Below the pieces are notes generated by a model. It saw only the letters and a program-made list of their open reading frames with translations, made no database searches and was not told where the DNA came from. Source: Cordia subcordata (lineage: Eukaryota > Streptophyta > Magnoliopsida > Boraginales > Cordiaceae). Taken from it: a stretch of DNA of 64,000 nt. This document shows positions 11,481 through 24,172 of the stretch, in pieces (the first letter of the stretch is position 1; every line of letters starts with the position of its first letter). The position numbers and the translations under genes are program-made. The stretch covers positions 12,188,001-12,252,000 of the forward strand of contig JAPTOF010000003.1 of the NCBI GenBank assembly GCA_028554755.1. Direction: 5' to 3'.

Positions 11481-12143
11481 TTCCTTATGCTTCGGTGGTT
11501 GGAAGCCTCATGTATGCCATGCTATATTCTAGACCAGATATCTGCTTTGCTGTTGGCATGGTTAGTAGAGATCAGTCAAACCTTGGACCAACATATTGGG
11601 TCGTAATTAAGCATATATTCAAATTCCTGCAAGGAACTAAGGATTATGTGCTAGAATACTGTGTTGATGATCTAACGCCATTAGCCTATACAAACTCAGA
11701 TTTCCAATCCGACAGAGATTCAAGGAAGTCTACTTCTGGATATGTTTTCACTCTGTCAAGAGGAGCTATTTCATAGAGAAATGTGAAGCAAAATTGTATT
11801 GCTGACTCTACCATGGAGGCCGAGTATGTAGCAGCATCTGAGGCTGCGTAAGAGGCAGCATGGCTAAGAAAGTTCCTTTTAGACTCAAAGGTTATGCCGG
11901 CAGTTCACAGACCACTAACATTATATTACGACAACAATGGTATTGTTTCACAAGACAAAGAGCCCAGGAATCACAAAAAGGGTAAACATATTGAACGGAG
12001 TTTATCCAGAGAGGAGATGTTGTAGTTGAAAAGATAGCTTCAGTGGAAAACCTGGCAGACCCATTTACAAAGACTCTTCCAGAGAAAATGTTTACCACAC
12101 ATTTGGAGTCTATAGGTATTAGGCTGTGCAGAAGTGATCTTTA
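11481..12143 (+). pseudogene. copia-1 RNase H remnant
   Basis: VVGSLMYAMLYSRPDICFAV starts the C-terminal RT/RNase H connection. RNase H blocks are LAYTNSDFQSDRDSRKSTSG, ADSTMEAEYVAASEAA, YYDNNGIV and ENLADPFTK-like residues near 12050-12070. Stops at 11774 (usually Trp) and near 11848 break it. The reading ends at a TAG at 12141. Confidence 0.82.
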
Positions 12144-12147
12144 GTGT

Positions 12148-12158
12148 AAGTGGGAGAT
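12148..12158 (+). other. copia-1 polypurine tract
   Basis: AAGTGGGAGAT lies directly before the LTR start TGTTAAGATT. The same AxTGGGAGATTGTTA arrangement occurs before the copia-2 3' LTR. Confidence 0.75.
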
Positions 12159-14049
12159 TGTTAAGATTAGTATGCCCTAAAGCTCACTTGTATATAACAT
12201 TTTGGATGTTAAACAATGTACAATCATTTTGTTAAATGGCAATATGAGTTCCTTACATATTATCTCTGGTGTGTTTTATTGATGTATGTATAAAGGTCCC
12301 TTGACTTGAACTAATGATTTAGGTGTACAGTGAGGCTGGACGCACAGTAAGTCTAAGTCTAGATTTAGTCACGTCATAAATTGAGTCCGTAACCGAATGG
12401 TAGTGTTGGGTACTCTACCAGGATAAGTTTATATTAAGCAAGTCTCCTCATTGAGGGTGATCTACAGGGAATGGTAGTATTGGGCACTCTACTGGGATTT
12501 GTCTCAATAGTACGTGTGTCACATATTTGACAGGACCATTGTGAGTATGTTTTCTAGAGACATACTAACAAAGAAAGAAAACAAGATACTCACTGCTACT
12601 AAATGATCATTGCTCTTAATCTTGAGCATATATGGATGAACTAATGAAGTTAGGGTTTGGTACTTTGATTCACTATGGGTGAGATCTTACTTTATTAGGA
12701 TCAATAGCCTTGTGCATTGAGTGCTAACTTCTAATTAATTGGAACATGCATTTGCAATACGGAATCTATGTGCCCTCTTTGGAATTGTCCATATTTATCA
12801 TCCGAATCTAGATATAGTGTCACTACCTTTATGGGTGTATCGATCATATGGCTTGAGGGTCGCTCTCGAGATCAAGAGATTCCATGATCAAGGATGGTTG
12901 GCAATAGGACAAGAAACCCAACGAAAAGAGATACAGCTAAGGAGGTGATAGTACACAGGCCAAAGGACCAGTCTTAGCTATACGTATACATAAAGGGGCA
13001 TTATGGTCGGTTATTTAGTAGGTCAAAGACAAAGTTCACATTCTTTTGTGACAAGCTTTTAGGTAATAGCAATTATTCTTGGGGTGCAACTTTGATCTTA
13101 TAGTGGAATAGATTGGAGTTAAAAATAATTATTATTATGTCGCCTAGATCGGGCAAGGACATTTTTTATTACTTTTGAAAGCCAAGGTTAATTGTATCTT
13201 CTTGGTCCTTTCCTTAGTTGAAATGACTTTGAGAGAGTAATCTTGAAAGAGAAAATTCCATATTGTAGTAGTAGCCTTATTGGGCCAAAGCTTATAATTG
13301 GGTTTGGGCTTTCTTTAGAGTCCAAGATAACCTAATTAGGCTTGGATGGTTTCTTATTGGGATTGGGGCTCCACATGGATTATGGACTATGTGTTGGGCT
13401 TGGATTGTGGGCTTCGCCCAATCTTCCAAGACATGCTAGAAAGTTACTACAAGAAAAATTCAAATTGTGCAAGTAACTTCCATGACATGTGGCAAATACT
13501 TACTACTAGGAAAAAGTTTCCTACATGGAAAGTTTACAAGGTTTAGGTTCCAAACTTTTTCTATAAATAGGAAAGACCTTAAACCATTTCTAGCATCTAA
13601 AAATTTTGTAGTTGATCTCTTCCATTTTGGCAAGAGAATACTACAACACATAGTACACACTTATTGTGTGGTTTCTTTGCTCTAGATTTTCAACAGCATA
13701 TTACTTTGCTTCTTCCCACACAAGAGGCTCTTCTCTCAAGAAAAGTCTCTTTAACTATAGGAAAGAAGACTAGGAAATTGCATATTGCAACACCCTTATA
13801 GTAAAAATTTTTTTGGTGGCCTTGTTCGTGAGCGGGAACAAAGCTCATGACGGTTTTAGCTTCATCAAAGGCCCCACGCTTCAAGAGGTTAGCTTTACAT
13901 ATTTTCCAAATACTAATTATGTTCTATATATTCTTAAGCATGTTCTTATGTATATTATGTGGTTATTTTATTTTCCTAGCATGTTTTCTTGGTATTATTT
14001 TTGAAAATATGGACTAGGATAGACCACATGTAATATTATCAATTCTACA
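12159..14049 (+). mobile_element. copia-1 3' LTR, full copy
   Basis: It starts TGTTAAGATTAGTATGCCC and ends TCTACA, length 1891 bp. A promoter-like CTATAAATAG is at 13561-13570. The second copy (14050-17138) ends with the same CTACA block, which supports the 3' boundary. A minus-strand LTR fragment at 20743-20981 starts TGTTGGGATTAG, which supports the 5' boundary. Confidence 0.8.
13561..13570 (+). promoter_or_regulatory. TATA box of the copia-1 LTR
   Basis: CTATAAATAG is about 1.4 kb into the LTR. The equivalent CTATAAATAG is conserved in the second LTR copy at 16654-16663. Confidence 0.55.
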
Positions 14050-17000
14050 TATCTCTGGTTTGTTTTATTGATGTATGTATAAAGTCCCTTGACTTGAACT
14101 AATGACTTGGGTACGCAATGAGGCTGGACGAATAGTGTGTCCAAGTCTAGATTTCATCACGTCATAAATTGAGTTAGTAACCATATGTTAGTGTTGGAAA
14201 CTCCACTGGGATAAGGTTATATTCAGCAAATCTCCTTGTTGAAGGTGATCTACCTAGGTCATTAGAGGACTTTCCGGATTTGTCTCAATAGTACGTGTTA
14301 GGAATAGTGTTCTAAAGTCAGTTATCTATTGCATTTCTAGAATTGTTTACATACGGGTTATCTTAATAATATTTTGCCATTACATCATATTATACCATCT
14401 TCTCTTATATTGATCATGATATAGTTCCTTAGAACAACTGTGCGAGATCATGTGAATGAGGCTTGGTTCTGATTGTTCTTAAAATCTATTCGTAACCAAA
14501 TGATGGAATTGATACTAGGATATCAATTCCTTCGAGTAGAGGTTATTGTTTGTCACATGGGTTGGTCATCCTCATGATCAATAGGTGTTTGGACATCGGT
14601 GTGACAAACAAGTAGGGTGTAGAGACACACTTACTAAACATAACTCATCTACAAGCATCTTATGGTACTTATCCTAGTTTCAAAGGATTGCTTGTGGTGC
14701 ACATAGTTATAGTATTTCTTTCGACCTGAAACTGCCATAGAGGCTTAGGAATTACTCCTCATACTTTGGTGCTGGACTACTTGAATTTCTAATTTGGTGA
14801 CGAAAGGTTACTGCATGTAAACAAGATGGGATTGACCTACTTTGGGTATTGGGAGAATGATGTTCCACCTAGTTCTATCTTATTAAGTCTTTGGCCAAAC
14901 TTTCTGCATGATGTGTCATGAAAACGTGTCTTGATGAGTCATGACATGATTAGGACTTAATATGGAATAACTAATTAGGGGTTTGACAATTGACAGTATC
15001 TCTAATTGTTTTAGAATATCAAGGGTCACAAGGGATCTGCCATAGTGCCCAGGTTCATTGATAGTTGCCTTGCAATCTTTCAGCTTATCCGAATGTCAAG
15101 AACTGTTGCTAGACAGTATCTCTAATTAGTACGAAGATTGTCCTTGTATTACAGGCTTAAGTTTGAACTTACGGAGTTACGCAAAATGTCGAGAATTTAA
15201 TGATGGATTGATCTGTAATATTTAATTGAGAATTAAATATTCCATTATTAATTTGTGAATTGAATAAAAGGAATTAATATATGTTATGTTTGAATATTTA
15301 AGAATATTCAAATATTTAATAGTAATTATAGAGGTCACAGATTTAATTTCATCCATTTTTTACTAGCACAGAAAAATGTGGCATGAATTAAATCTTGGGC
15401 TAAATAGGTTAAGAATTAAATAATGGTTTAATTTTTAATGGGTTTAAAATGTTTGGACCCAATTGGGTTGGAGGAAATGAGCCTGAAACTTGTGAAAGTC
15501 CAACTCCTTTTGCTCTATAAAAGGAGAGATATTATACATATTTTCATTAGGGTTACTAGTTTTTCTGTAGAGAAAAAAATTTCCTCCTCTCTTAAAACCC
15601 TTGCCTCCATTAGTAGATCTTGGCTATATACGAAGAGGAGGAAGATCAAGCTTCCACAAGGCAACTCGTCAAGAACATACGTTATCACTTCAAGTATTTC
15701 TCGTGTTCTCGAAAAAGTTTAATTTTCAAGAGCCTGATCCTGGAAGAATTTGTGAAAAAGTTTTTCGCAATTCCTTCAGTATATGTGTCACATATTGGGC
15801 AAGACCATTGTGAGTATGTTTTCTAGAGACATACTATCAAAGAAAGAAAACAAGATACTCACTGCTACTAAATGATCATTGCTCTTAATTTGAGCATATG
15901 TGAATGAACTAATAAAGATAGGGTTTGGTACTTTGATTCATTGTGGGTGAGATCTTACTTTATTAGGATCAATAGCCTTACGCATTGAGTACTAAGTTCT
16001 AATTAATTGGAACATGTATATGCAATATGGAATATACGTGCCCCCTTTGAGATTGTCCAAATTTATCATCTGAATCTAGATCTAGTGATACTACCTTTAT
16101 GGGTGTATCGATCATATGGCTTGAGAGTCGTTCCTGAGATCAAAAGATTCCATGACCAAGGATGGTTGGCAATAGGACAAGAGACCCAAAAGAAAATATG
16201 TAACTACGGAGGTGATAGTACACAGGCCAAAGGACTGGCCTTAGCTGTGGGTATACATAAAGGGACATTATTCTCGGTTATTTAGTAGGTCAAAGACAAA
16301 GTTCACATTCTTTTGTGTTAAACTTCTAGGTAACATCAATAATTCTTGGAGTGCAACTTTGATCTTATGGTGGAATAGATTGGAGTTAAAAATAATTATT
16401 ATGTCGCCTAGATAGGGCAAGGACATTTTTTATTATTTTTGGAAGCTAAGGTTAATTATGTCTTCTTGGTCCCTTCCCTAGTTGAAATGAAGTTGAGAGA
16501 GTAATTTTGCAAGAGCAAATTCCATATTATGGTAGTAGCCTTATTGGGACAAAGCTTGGAATTGGGTTTGGGCTTTCTTAAAAGTCCAAATTAACCTATC
16601 AAGGAAAAAGTTTCCCACATGGAAAGTTTACAACGTTTTGGTGCCAAACTTTTCTATAAATAGGCAGGACCCTAAACTATTTATAGTGTCCAAAAAATTT
16701 GTAGTTGATCTCTTCCATTTTGGTAAGAGAATACTACAACACATAGTGCACACTTATTTTGTGGTTTTTGCTCTAGATTTTCAAGAGCATATTACTTTGC
16801 TTCTTCCCACACAAGAGGCTATTCTCTCAAGATAAGTCTTTTTAATCATAAGGAAGAAGACTAGGGAGTTACCTATTGCAACACTCTTATAGTAAAATTT
16901 TTTTGTGGCTTGTTCATGAGCGAGAATGAAGCTCGTGACAGTTATAGCTTCATCAAAGGTCCCATGCTTCAAGAGATTAGCTTTACATATTTTTGCAAAT

Positions 17001-17138
17001 ACTAGTTATATTTTATATGTTCTTAAGCAAGTTCTTGTGCGTGTTACATGGTTATTTTATTTTCCTAGCATGTTTTCTTTGTAAAATTTTTGAAAATATG
17101 GACTAGGATAGACCACATGTAATATTATCAATCCTACA
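14050..17138 (+). mobile_element. Second copia-1 LTR copy, 5'-truncated, split by another LTR
   Basis: From 14050 the sequence repeats the first LTR beginning about 100 bp inside it (TCTCTGGTTTGTTTTATTG). It is interrupted at 14296-15778 by a different LTR, then resumes at about 15784 (TGTGTCACATATTGGGCAAG) and ends CCTACA at 17138. The join at 14049/14050 shares a short TACATAT-like homology with the LTR interior, so a recombination or slippage event is likely. A TATA-like CTATAAATAG is at 16654-16663. Confidence 0.8.
14296..15778 (+). mobile_element. Solo LTR of the copia-2 family
   Basis: It starts TGTTAGGAATAGTGTTCTAA and ends CAATTCCTTCA, 1483 bp. It is closely similar along its length to the copia-2 3' LTR at 59048-60567. 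Flanks are GTACG (14291-14295) and GTATA (15779-15783), and the interrupted copia-1 LTR resumes directly after, so these are decayed 5-bp target duplications. A TATA-like CTATAAAAGG lies at 15515-15524. No internal region is present, hence a solo LTR. Confidence 0.88.
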
Positions 17139-18042
17139 AATTTAACACATGGAAATAGGGAACTTGAGTGATTACGTCTTGCAACTAGGTGATTACTACT
17201 TCTTGTTAGGTTGCTTGATGGATATACTTGGTTGCTCCCGTCTAGTCTCCTAGTTAACCTTCTAATTACACCCTAAGCCTCAATGCAGATTTGTCCCTAG
17301 GCGTCGACTAACCTAGAGCTATGGTGCGGTCTTTATAACTTAGGGTTATAGGGCTGGCTAGTTAAGATTCTAGGTGGCTTAGATCGATCTAACTCTTTAG
17401 ATTTAAAGCCAAGAACTAGTTTGTCTAAGGTCGACTAACCTACCTTGAAACCCATTAGCTGGATTTAAAGCTAAAAGAGACTCGACCTATGCTAGCCATT
17501 AGTTATGCACCACCGATCATCATCACAATAGCGGGAATTACCAATTAAACGTGTGCATACACATCAAGGGCATGGTATTCAAGGATAAATCGACCTATCA
17601 TACTACAAAACACATAGACATGCTTAGATTACACCAATTTAAGTAATAACACTCAATATGTAAGCAATAAAAGCTATTTATTCTATTAAGTATGTAAACA
17701 CACATATAGACATGTATATAAGCATACCTACTTCATGTAATTACCACATAAACACATAGACATGCTAGCACAATAATTTAGAAATGGTTAATAGCATAAT
17801 AAACTTTAATATACATATGCAACTTCATTGAGGCTTTTCAACAAACACATAGACATGTATGTAAAATGGCCTTCAAAACACTAAGTACAAGCATATATAT
17901 ATAGATCCATCAAGTACCAATAGAAATAATGTAATAATCATCCATAATACAAGAGTAAATCACCTTATATAGCTCTAATCATACATAGATTAGCTTAGGA
18001 TAAAAGAGAGATACCTTTTTATTCATAACCATGCTTTACAAT

Positions 18043-18998
18043 TGATGTGTTTGTTTTGTGTGTTTATATATTGCAAGTATATACTTGTTTTGAGGTGTTT
18101 TGAGCTTCATTTGGTGTATTAGTATATCATTTAGGTCATACTTGTGCATATTAGAGTTTACATGTTCATAGTTGAAGTTAAGACTTAAATGCTATACTAA
18201 TGCACGTTTATTGCTTGTTTTATGTGTGATTTGGAGAGATAATTAGAGCTTGATTGAGGGTTATTGGTGTGTGGAACAAATCCAATGGTGTTTTGGACAT
18301 AAAGGAATGAAGAAAAGTGCATTTAGAAGTGGCCGGGCGAAAGAAGGAGCGACCAAGGCAAAACCGAGCGCAACATAAGCCAAATTCAGATCTTGCAACC
18401 TAAAAAGGACATGAAAAATTTTTGGATATGTTTTAGGGTGTCAAAGATGGCTTGGTAGATCCCCCATAATGATACGAAGCCATGAAAAAAAATGGTGCAC
18501 AAAACAGAGCCAAAACGAGCAAGATATGGACATTTTACTGTCAAGACTGGTCGACCTCCTGTCAAGGCCGGTCGACCAGCTGAGGTCGACCGGCCGGATC
18601 AGAATCTTGGCCAATTTTAGTCGGATGACTGAGCCCCAAAGCCGGTGGACCGGTTGGGCCCCTGGCTGGATGCGCTGAAAGCTCTATTTAAGCCACTTTT
18701 CAGCCCTTTTTGAAGAAGAACAACACCCAAACCAAACACCCATTTTCCCTAAACCCAAAAATCACCTCACACACTCACTTATAAACACATTTTAACACTT
18801 GGAATCAAGGATCCAACAGGATCAAACACAAGGATTTGGGCATAGCTCTTGGATTGTAAAGATATGACTTTGGATAAAAGGGTAGCCTCTTTGTCTCTCT
18901 TTTATCCTAAGTTAATTTATGTTTAATTAGAGTTATGTAGGGTGATTTACTCGTGTATTATAGATGATTATTACATTATTTTTATGTGTATTTGATGG

Positions 18999-19038
<40 letters not shown>

Positions 19039-20089
19039 TTGTGCTTGGGCTTCAAATGCTATTTTACATATATGTCTATGTGTTTGTTGAAATGCCTCAA
19101 TGATATAGCATAGGTATATTGAAGTCTATTGTGCTATTAACCATTTCTAAATCATTATGCTAGCATGTCTATATGTTTGTGTGGTGATTACATGAAATGG
19201 GTATGACTATATACATGTCTATGTGTGTGTTAGCATACTTAATAGCATAAATAGCTTCTATTGCATACATGTCAGGTGCCATTGCTTAAATTGGTGTAAT
19301 CTAAGTATGTCTATGTGCTTAGTAGTAGAATACCTCGGAATATTCTCAAACGCCATGCCCTAGATGTGTTTGCTTTGCACTCAAACATTAATACCCGCTA
19401 TTGTGATAATGATCGGTGGTGCATAACTAATAGCTAGCCTAGGTTGAGTCTCCCTTAGCTTTAAATCCAGCTAATGGGTTTCAGGGTAGGTTAGCCGACC
19501 TTAGACGGACTAGGTCTTGGCTTTAAATCCAGCCAACAGTTTAGACGCTAGGGTTAAATCGATCCAAGTCACCTAGAATCCTAACTAGCTAGCCCTATGG
19601 CCCTAAGTCATAAAGGCCAAACGTTGTGGCTCTAGGGGTCGACACCTAGGGCGGATTCGCACTAAGTTTTAGGGTGTAATTAAGAGGTTAATTAAGAGAC
19701 TAGACGAGAGCAACTAAGTTTAATCCATCAAGCAACCCCAACAAGAAGTAGTAATCACCCATTTGCAAGTCGTAATCACCCTATTCCCCATTTTCACGTA
19801 CTAGAATCCCCTTAGATCACTTGATTCCCCCATCACACACACACACACCGCCTTTTAATTTCCTTGTTCTTAGATTAGGTTTACTTTTTTCGAGCTCCCT
19901 TTAAGCCAAAAATCCCCCAAAACATTATAGTTTAGGTCCCAAAATGTAGCACTTTAGGATGCAGTTAGCTTAGAATGCCATACTCGTTAGGCCTCTCCGT
20001 GGATTCGACCCCACACTCGCACACACCGTACTACACATGACCCTTGTGCTTGCGGGCTATTTAGGCTTGTGCTCACGAATAGCGTATCA
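18043..20089 (+). mobile_element. Gypsy solo LTR, copy B
   Basis: It starts TGATGTGTTTG and ends GCGTATCA, 2047 bp, flanked by perfect 5-bp duplications ACAAT (18038-18042 and 20090-20094). It lies inside the minus-strand LTR C, whose sequence continues on both sides. A (TA)n tract is at 19002-19036. No internal region is present. Confidence 0.93.
18545..18692 (+). promoter_or_regulatory. U3 palindrome cluster and TATA-like box of LTR B
   Basis: GTCGAC occurs at 18550-18555, 18571-18576 and 18585-18590, in contexts such as GCCGGTCGACC and GGTCGACCGGCC. A TATA-like CTATTTAAG follows at 18684-18692. The arrangement matches LTRs A, D and G. Confidence 0.5.
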
Positions 20090-20742
20090 ACAATCCAAGA
20101 GCTTATGCCCAAATCCTTGTGTTTGATCTTCTTAAAGGCTTGATTCCAAAGTGTTTTTGTGTTTTGAAATGTGTGTGAGGTGAGTTTAGGTGGATTTTAA
20201 GGTTTCAGGAAATGGGTGTAAAGTGGATGTGAGAGATGGAGTGAAAAGATTCCCCTCAAATGCTAAAATTGGGCCCTATTTATGGCCTCTAGCGTCACTA
20301 CTTGCTAACCATACAGGTCAGCCGATAGTTGGGAGGTCAACCGAGACAAAAAATGTACATTTTAGATTTACCAGGGGACCTTACCGGCTAGCTGGTACAT
20401 ACCAGGGGACCTTACGGGGGATCCTACCATCTAGCCCCCTCGCACTTGACAGCTCAACTTTGAAACCTCATATCTTGCTCATTTCTTCATCTTTTCGTGT
20501 GCGATCTTCAACGTTGAGCTCGTTTCTTCCTTATTTACGCTCGTCCCATCTCAAAACTCACCTACAACATAAAAGAAAGTATTTAATGTAGTGTTTAATC
20601 ACTAAACTCCACATAAACACTTAACTCCGCATATGCACAATTATTACTTAAGTACTACACTAATGTTACTAAATAAGCACAAATCACCTCAAAATAAGAA
20701 TAAGAATGAAATACAAAAAATACACACAAAACCAACACATCA

Positions 20743-20981
20743 ACTACCTTTCAGTTATGGACTCAATTTATGATATAACTAAATCCACACTTGGACCTAC
20801 GGTGTGTCTAGTCTTACTACGCATCTTAGTTCAAGTCAATAGACCTTTACACATTTATCAATAAAATATACCAGAGATAATATGCAAGAAACTCATAATG
20901 CCATTTAATAAAATAATTATACATTGTTTCATATCTAAAATGCCATATACAAGTGAGTTTTAGGGTACACTAATCCCAACA
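20743..20981 (-). mobile_element. copia-1-type LTR 5' fragment, minus strand
   Basis: The minus strand reads TGTTGGGATTAGTGTACCC from 20981 and matches the first about 240 bp of the copia-1 LTR. It is cut at 20743 by gypsy LTR C. The rest would be expected left of the window if C and its later insertions sit inside it. Confidence 0.8.
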
Positions 20982-23727
20982 TTGTGAATACTGATAATGG
21001 ATTCTACTTGTATTGTGGTTGTAAATTCAAGGGTACAACAATTTCATTGTTGACAACACGACCGCCTTTTTCCAAAAATGTGAAATTAAAGCCTTCGTGT
21101 CAGTCAGCGGTGGCAACTAACGAGATGTGGTAATTTCACAGCAATCTTGTTAGAAATTGGATTCAACAAGAAGGTTCGTCTTCCACCTGTGTGACTTCTC
21201 CAATATTGTTGATGTTGGCAATCCAGCTACAACTACGACGATGATAAGAAAGACATATCTAGGTTGTCCCTCGAATAATTAGTCCTTTACTGTGTTAGTG
21301 ATTGTTGTGGAGCTTAATAGTTGTTACTTTATTGTTTATCCCAAAAAACAAAAAAAACCACCATACATACTTGTACTAAAGAAATCGGGCTTCTAGTTTT
21401 GGCATTGTGGAGCAAACTACAAAAAAGAACTCAAAAGATATGGTCTCTAGACGAATGGCTTTATAATTCAAGAAAGTAGTTAGACATTGAAAAGAGATCA
21501 CAAAGGCATACCAGCTCATTTATTTTAATAATATCATTCTCTAGTAAAAAAGAATAGAATTTAATTGTAAGTAGTAATAATAATCAAGTTAAAGCAGAAC
21601 ATATTCTTGTAAATGAACTAAAACCAAAATGTTAAGCTAAATAGCTTCTTCATAAGTTTCGCATAAAACTTAAAAGGATATGAATGTGAATCACTACACA
21701 GTTGCTCGTATATAAATATATAAGTAGGGAACTGGAAAGCATTTCAATTTGTATCAACAATCCTAACAATTAAGAATGAGTTTATAGAAGATTACTTTGT
21801 GCATACTATGTGAACTCAAATAATTCAGACATAGAGAGATCTGTTCCTTCCTGGAACTAAGCAACTTATCTACAAAGATAGAATAAACATTTAGTCCTCT
21901 ATAAATCAAGGAGAAGAGATATGCAATTGTGCTTGTCAACTTATTTTACTTGTCACCTTAATTGTGCTATTACCTTGAACCACGTCACTTCTCCATACTA
22001 ATATGAACTCCAATTCTAGTATACGTTAATCAATCCCCTAATAGTTCTCTTTACCCCATGACTGACAACATAAATGTTGACTTTTTACTCCCATTTAGTT
22101 GCCAAATCTTTGAGCTAGGTTACTTTTAAATAAACTAACTGCTGCCAAATTCTTATATCTATCTTAACAACTACATCCAAAATCATAGGATAATATTTTG
22201 CAAGTATTCATATATTTGCATTCCATCACCAGTTGCAGGATCAATGTTTTACCTCTTTCAAATCAAGTTGTCAAAAAAAGGAAAAAGAAAAACATGTAAA
22301 GTTTCAGTAGCTTGTGAAATACAAAGTGACCTTTTACTCATTTAAGTTAAACCCTATCGACCACAAAAATATAATGAAAAAGGATTAGTCAAATTTAAGA
22401 GATAACCAAGTCTAGACTTGTATGTCAAATCAAACTTGAAACTTCAATGCAGTAAACAAATTCAACTTACAAATTCAATTTGAATTTATTTGGATCATTT
22501 ACATTCTTGAATATCTATTGTTGACCTAAATGATGTAACCTATAATGGTATTGGCTAAGTTGTGTAACTCTTGATTTGATTATTTAATATATACATGTCT
22601 CTTTTGACCCAAAAAAAATTAAGAATTTATGCACGTTACAATTTTTCTTTCTTTTTTTTTTTTGGATAAAAAGTATTAGAGGTCTCTAAACTATTTTTGG
22701 AGTTCTATTTTATTCATCATTCAACTAATTTTGGTCATAAAAGATCATTAGTTTATTGATTTTGTTCCATTTTGACCATTTTATTCATTTTCCATTAAAA
22801 TAAACTAATGATTAGGAGTAAATTTTTTTAATACTCTTATTATAATTTCATTTTCAACCACCAAATAAAATTTTATTTATACCTTTAATCACCCCATCTC
22901 TTTGAGAAAAGTCACAAGATAAATTTTCTCTTTTTTCCATGAGTAAACTTGGGTTCAAGTCTTACTAATCCAATCTTCTAGATTTTTAGTGATTGGGGTG
23001 CATAATTTTTATTTGATAGTCAAAATACAAATCCCTAATCAATAGTTTATCTTAACAAAAAATTACAGAATCATCAAATCCCATCACCAAAACCCATTAA
23101 CCCAACACCAAAAAACCAATCTTGAAACCACTTCAACCAGCACACTCAACATAGCGGAAGCTTGGAACCTCTCGTGGACAAAATTCAACAAAAAAACAAA
23201 ACAGCAGTACAGTTGACTAATTGAGATTTAATATATTCAAACGATTCATAAAAATAGTAGGCATGGCAACACATGCATCTCAAACTAATGATGGGCCCTT
23301 TATATACTACTTCGATCAATGTATAATCAACTAATTAGACAAATTACAGGAATAATCAATTAATTAGACAATTACAAGAAGGTCATATACCACCTTTTGA
23401 AAAGAACAAGTGGGTAATGTAATAAAGTTTAAAATAAAGGGAGTAATCAACTAACTGGACAAACCGCATGGAGGTAACATGCATTTATCCGATATAAACA
23501 CGAAAATTAAAATTACATAAGTATTCCTCAAAATCATCTTCTAAATCTAATATGTCCCTAATATATATTAAAAATTGTAAATTAAGTCATGCAATTGAAA
23601 ATCAAATAACATAGTTATCCTATTCACATTATAATAGAAAATAACGATCATAATTGTACATATGTATGTATGTATGTATATGTATATGTCAATATGTATA
23701 TATTAAAACACTTATATTACTTTTTGA
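20982..23727. other. AT-rich intergenic DNA, no gene seen
   Basis: No frame longer than a few dozen codons resembles a known protein. The stretch contains an imperfect inverted repeat around 22743-22817 (ATCATTAGTTTATTG versus AAATAAACTAATGATTAG) and short repeats of AATCAACTAATTAGACAA near 23325-23375. These could be decayed small transposons. Confidence 0.5.
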
Positions 23728-24172
23728 ATAGACTATGCATTTGGTCCCTATTGGCTATTGTTACTATATCTTTTTCAATTAAGTCAATGTTTTTGCACCA
23801 AAGATCAAGTTGAGTCTTTTCTTTTTAAGAAAAATGGTCTAAGGAGTAATTCAAGAAATTGTTTTGAAATTAAGGATTATGTTGAATTTTTTTCTACAGA
23901 CTTTAGGGACTATTAAGAGTTTTGTTTCGAACATTGCAAAAACTATAAGGACAAAGTTGATATTTATTTTAAACTTGGAGGGTTATGATGAAATTTTTGT
24001 CAAATCAAGAGGATTAGAATATACCTTGATATTATTAACAAAGGAGACCAAATTAAAACATATTATTATTCTTTTAACTTTAGAGACTAAAATGATTAAC
24101 TCTTGAAAATAAAAGGGACTAAATCGAAAAAATTAGGATAACAAGAAGGACCAAATACATAATTATCCCATT
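23728..24172. mobile_element. MITE-like element with imperfect terminal inverted repeats
   Basis: The left end contains TATGCATTTGGTCCCT (about 23738-23752). The right end contains AAGGACCAAATACATAAT (about 24147-24164), which is its inverted complement with few differences. Complementarity extends further inward (ATTAAGTC versus GGACTAAAT-type blocks). There is no transposase inside. Exact ends and target duplication are not certain. Confidence 0.45.

Larger units (their letters stand above)
7911..14049 (+). mobile_element. Ty1/copia retrotransposon 'copia-1', leader to 3' LTR, degenerate
   Basis: The order gag - zinc knuckle - protease - integrase - RT - RNase H is copia-type. A polypurine tract and a 1.9-kb LTR follow. 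The 5' LTR is not in the window; the Athila-like element interrupts the leader at 7910/7911. Motifs such as YEIWQMDVKT and LYVDDILLIGND are shared with copia-2, so the two are related, though their LTRs differ. A dozen or so stops and several frameshifts make it non-functional. Confidence 0.88.
17139..20742 (-). mobile_element. Gypsy LTR copy C, minus strand, split by solo LTR B
   Basis: Read on the minus strand it starts TGATGTGTTGGTTTTGTG at 20742 and follows LTR B through the same blocks (for example the TTTAAATCCAGC motifs near 17400-17470). It runs 20742-20090 and 18042-17139, about 1.56 kb, and stops about 0.4-0.5 kb before the expected end. The stop coincides with the end of the copia-1 LTR, so copia-1 probably inserted here. 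The missing part would be left of the window. The 5-bp flank at 20743-20747 is ACTAC. Confidence 0.8.

Noticed and set aside
12739..12948. Similar short frames in two copies (also 16007-16285)
   Set aside because: They match each other because both are in copies of the copia-1 LTR; not a conserved gene.
20190..20591. 133-codon open frame
   Set aside because: It is inside minus-strand gypsy LTR C; chance frame in noncoding LTR sequence.
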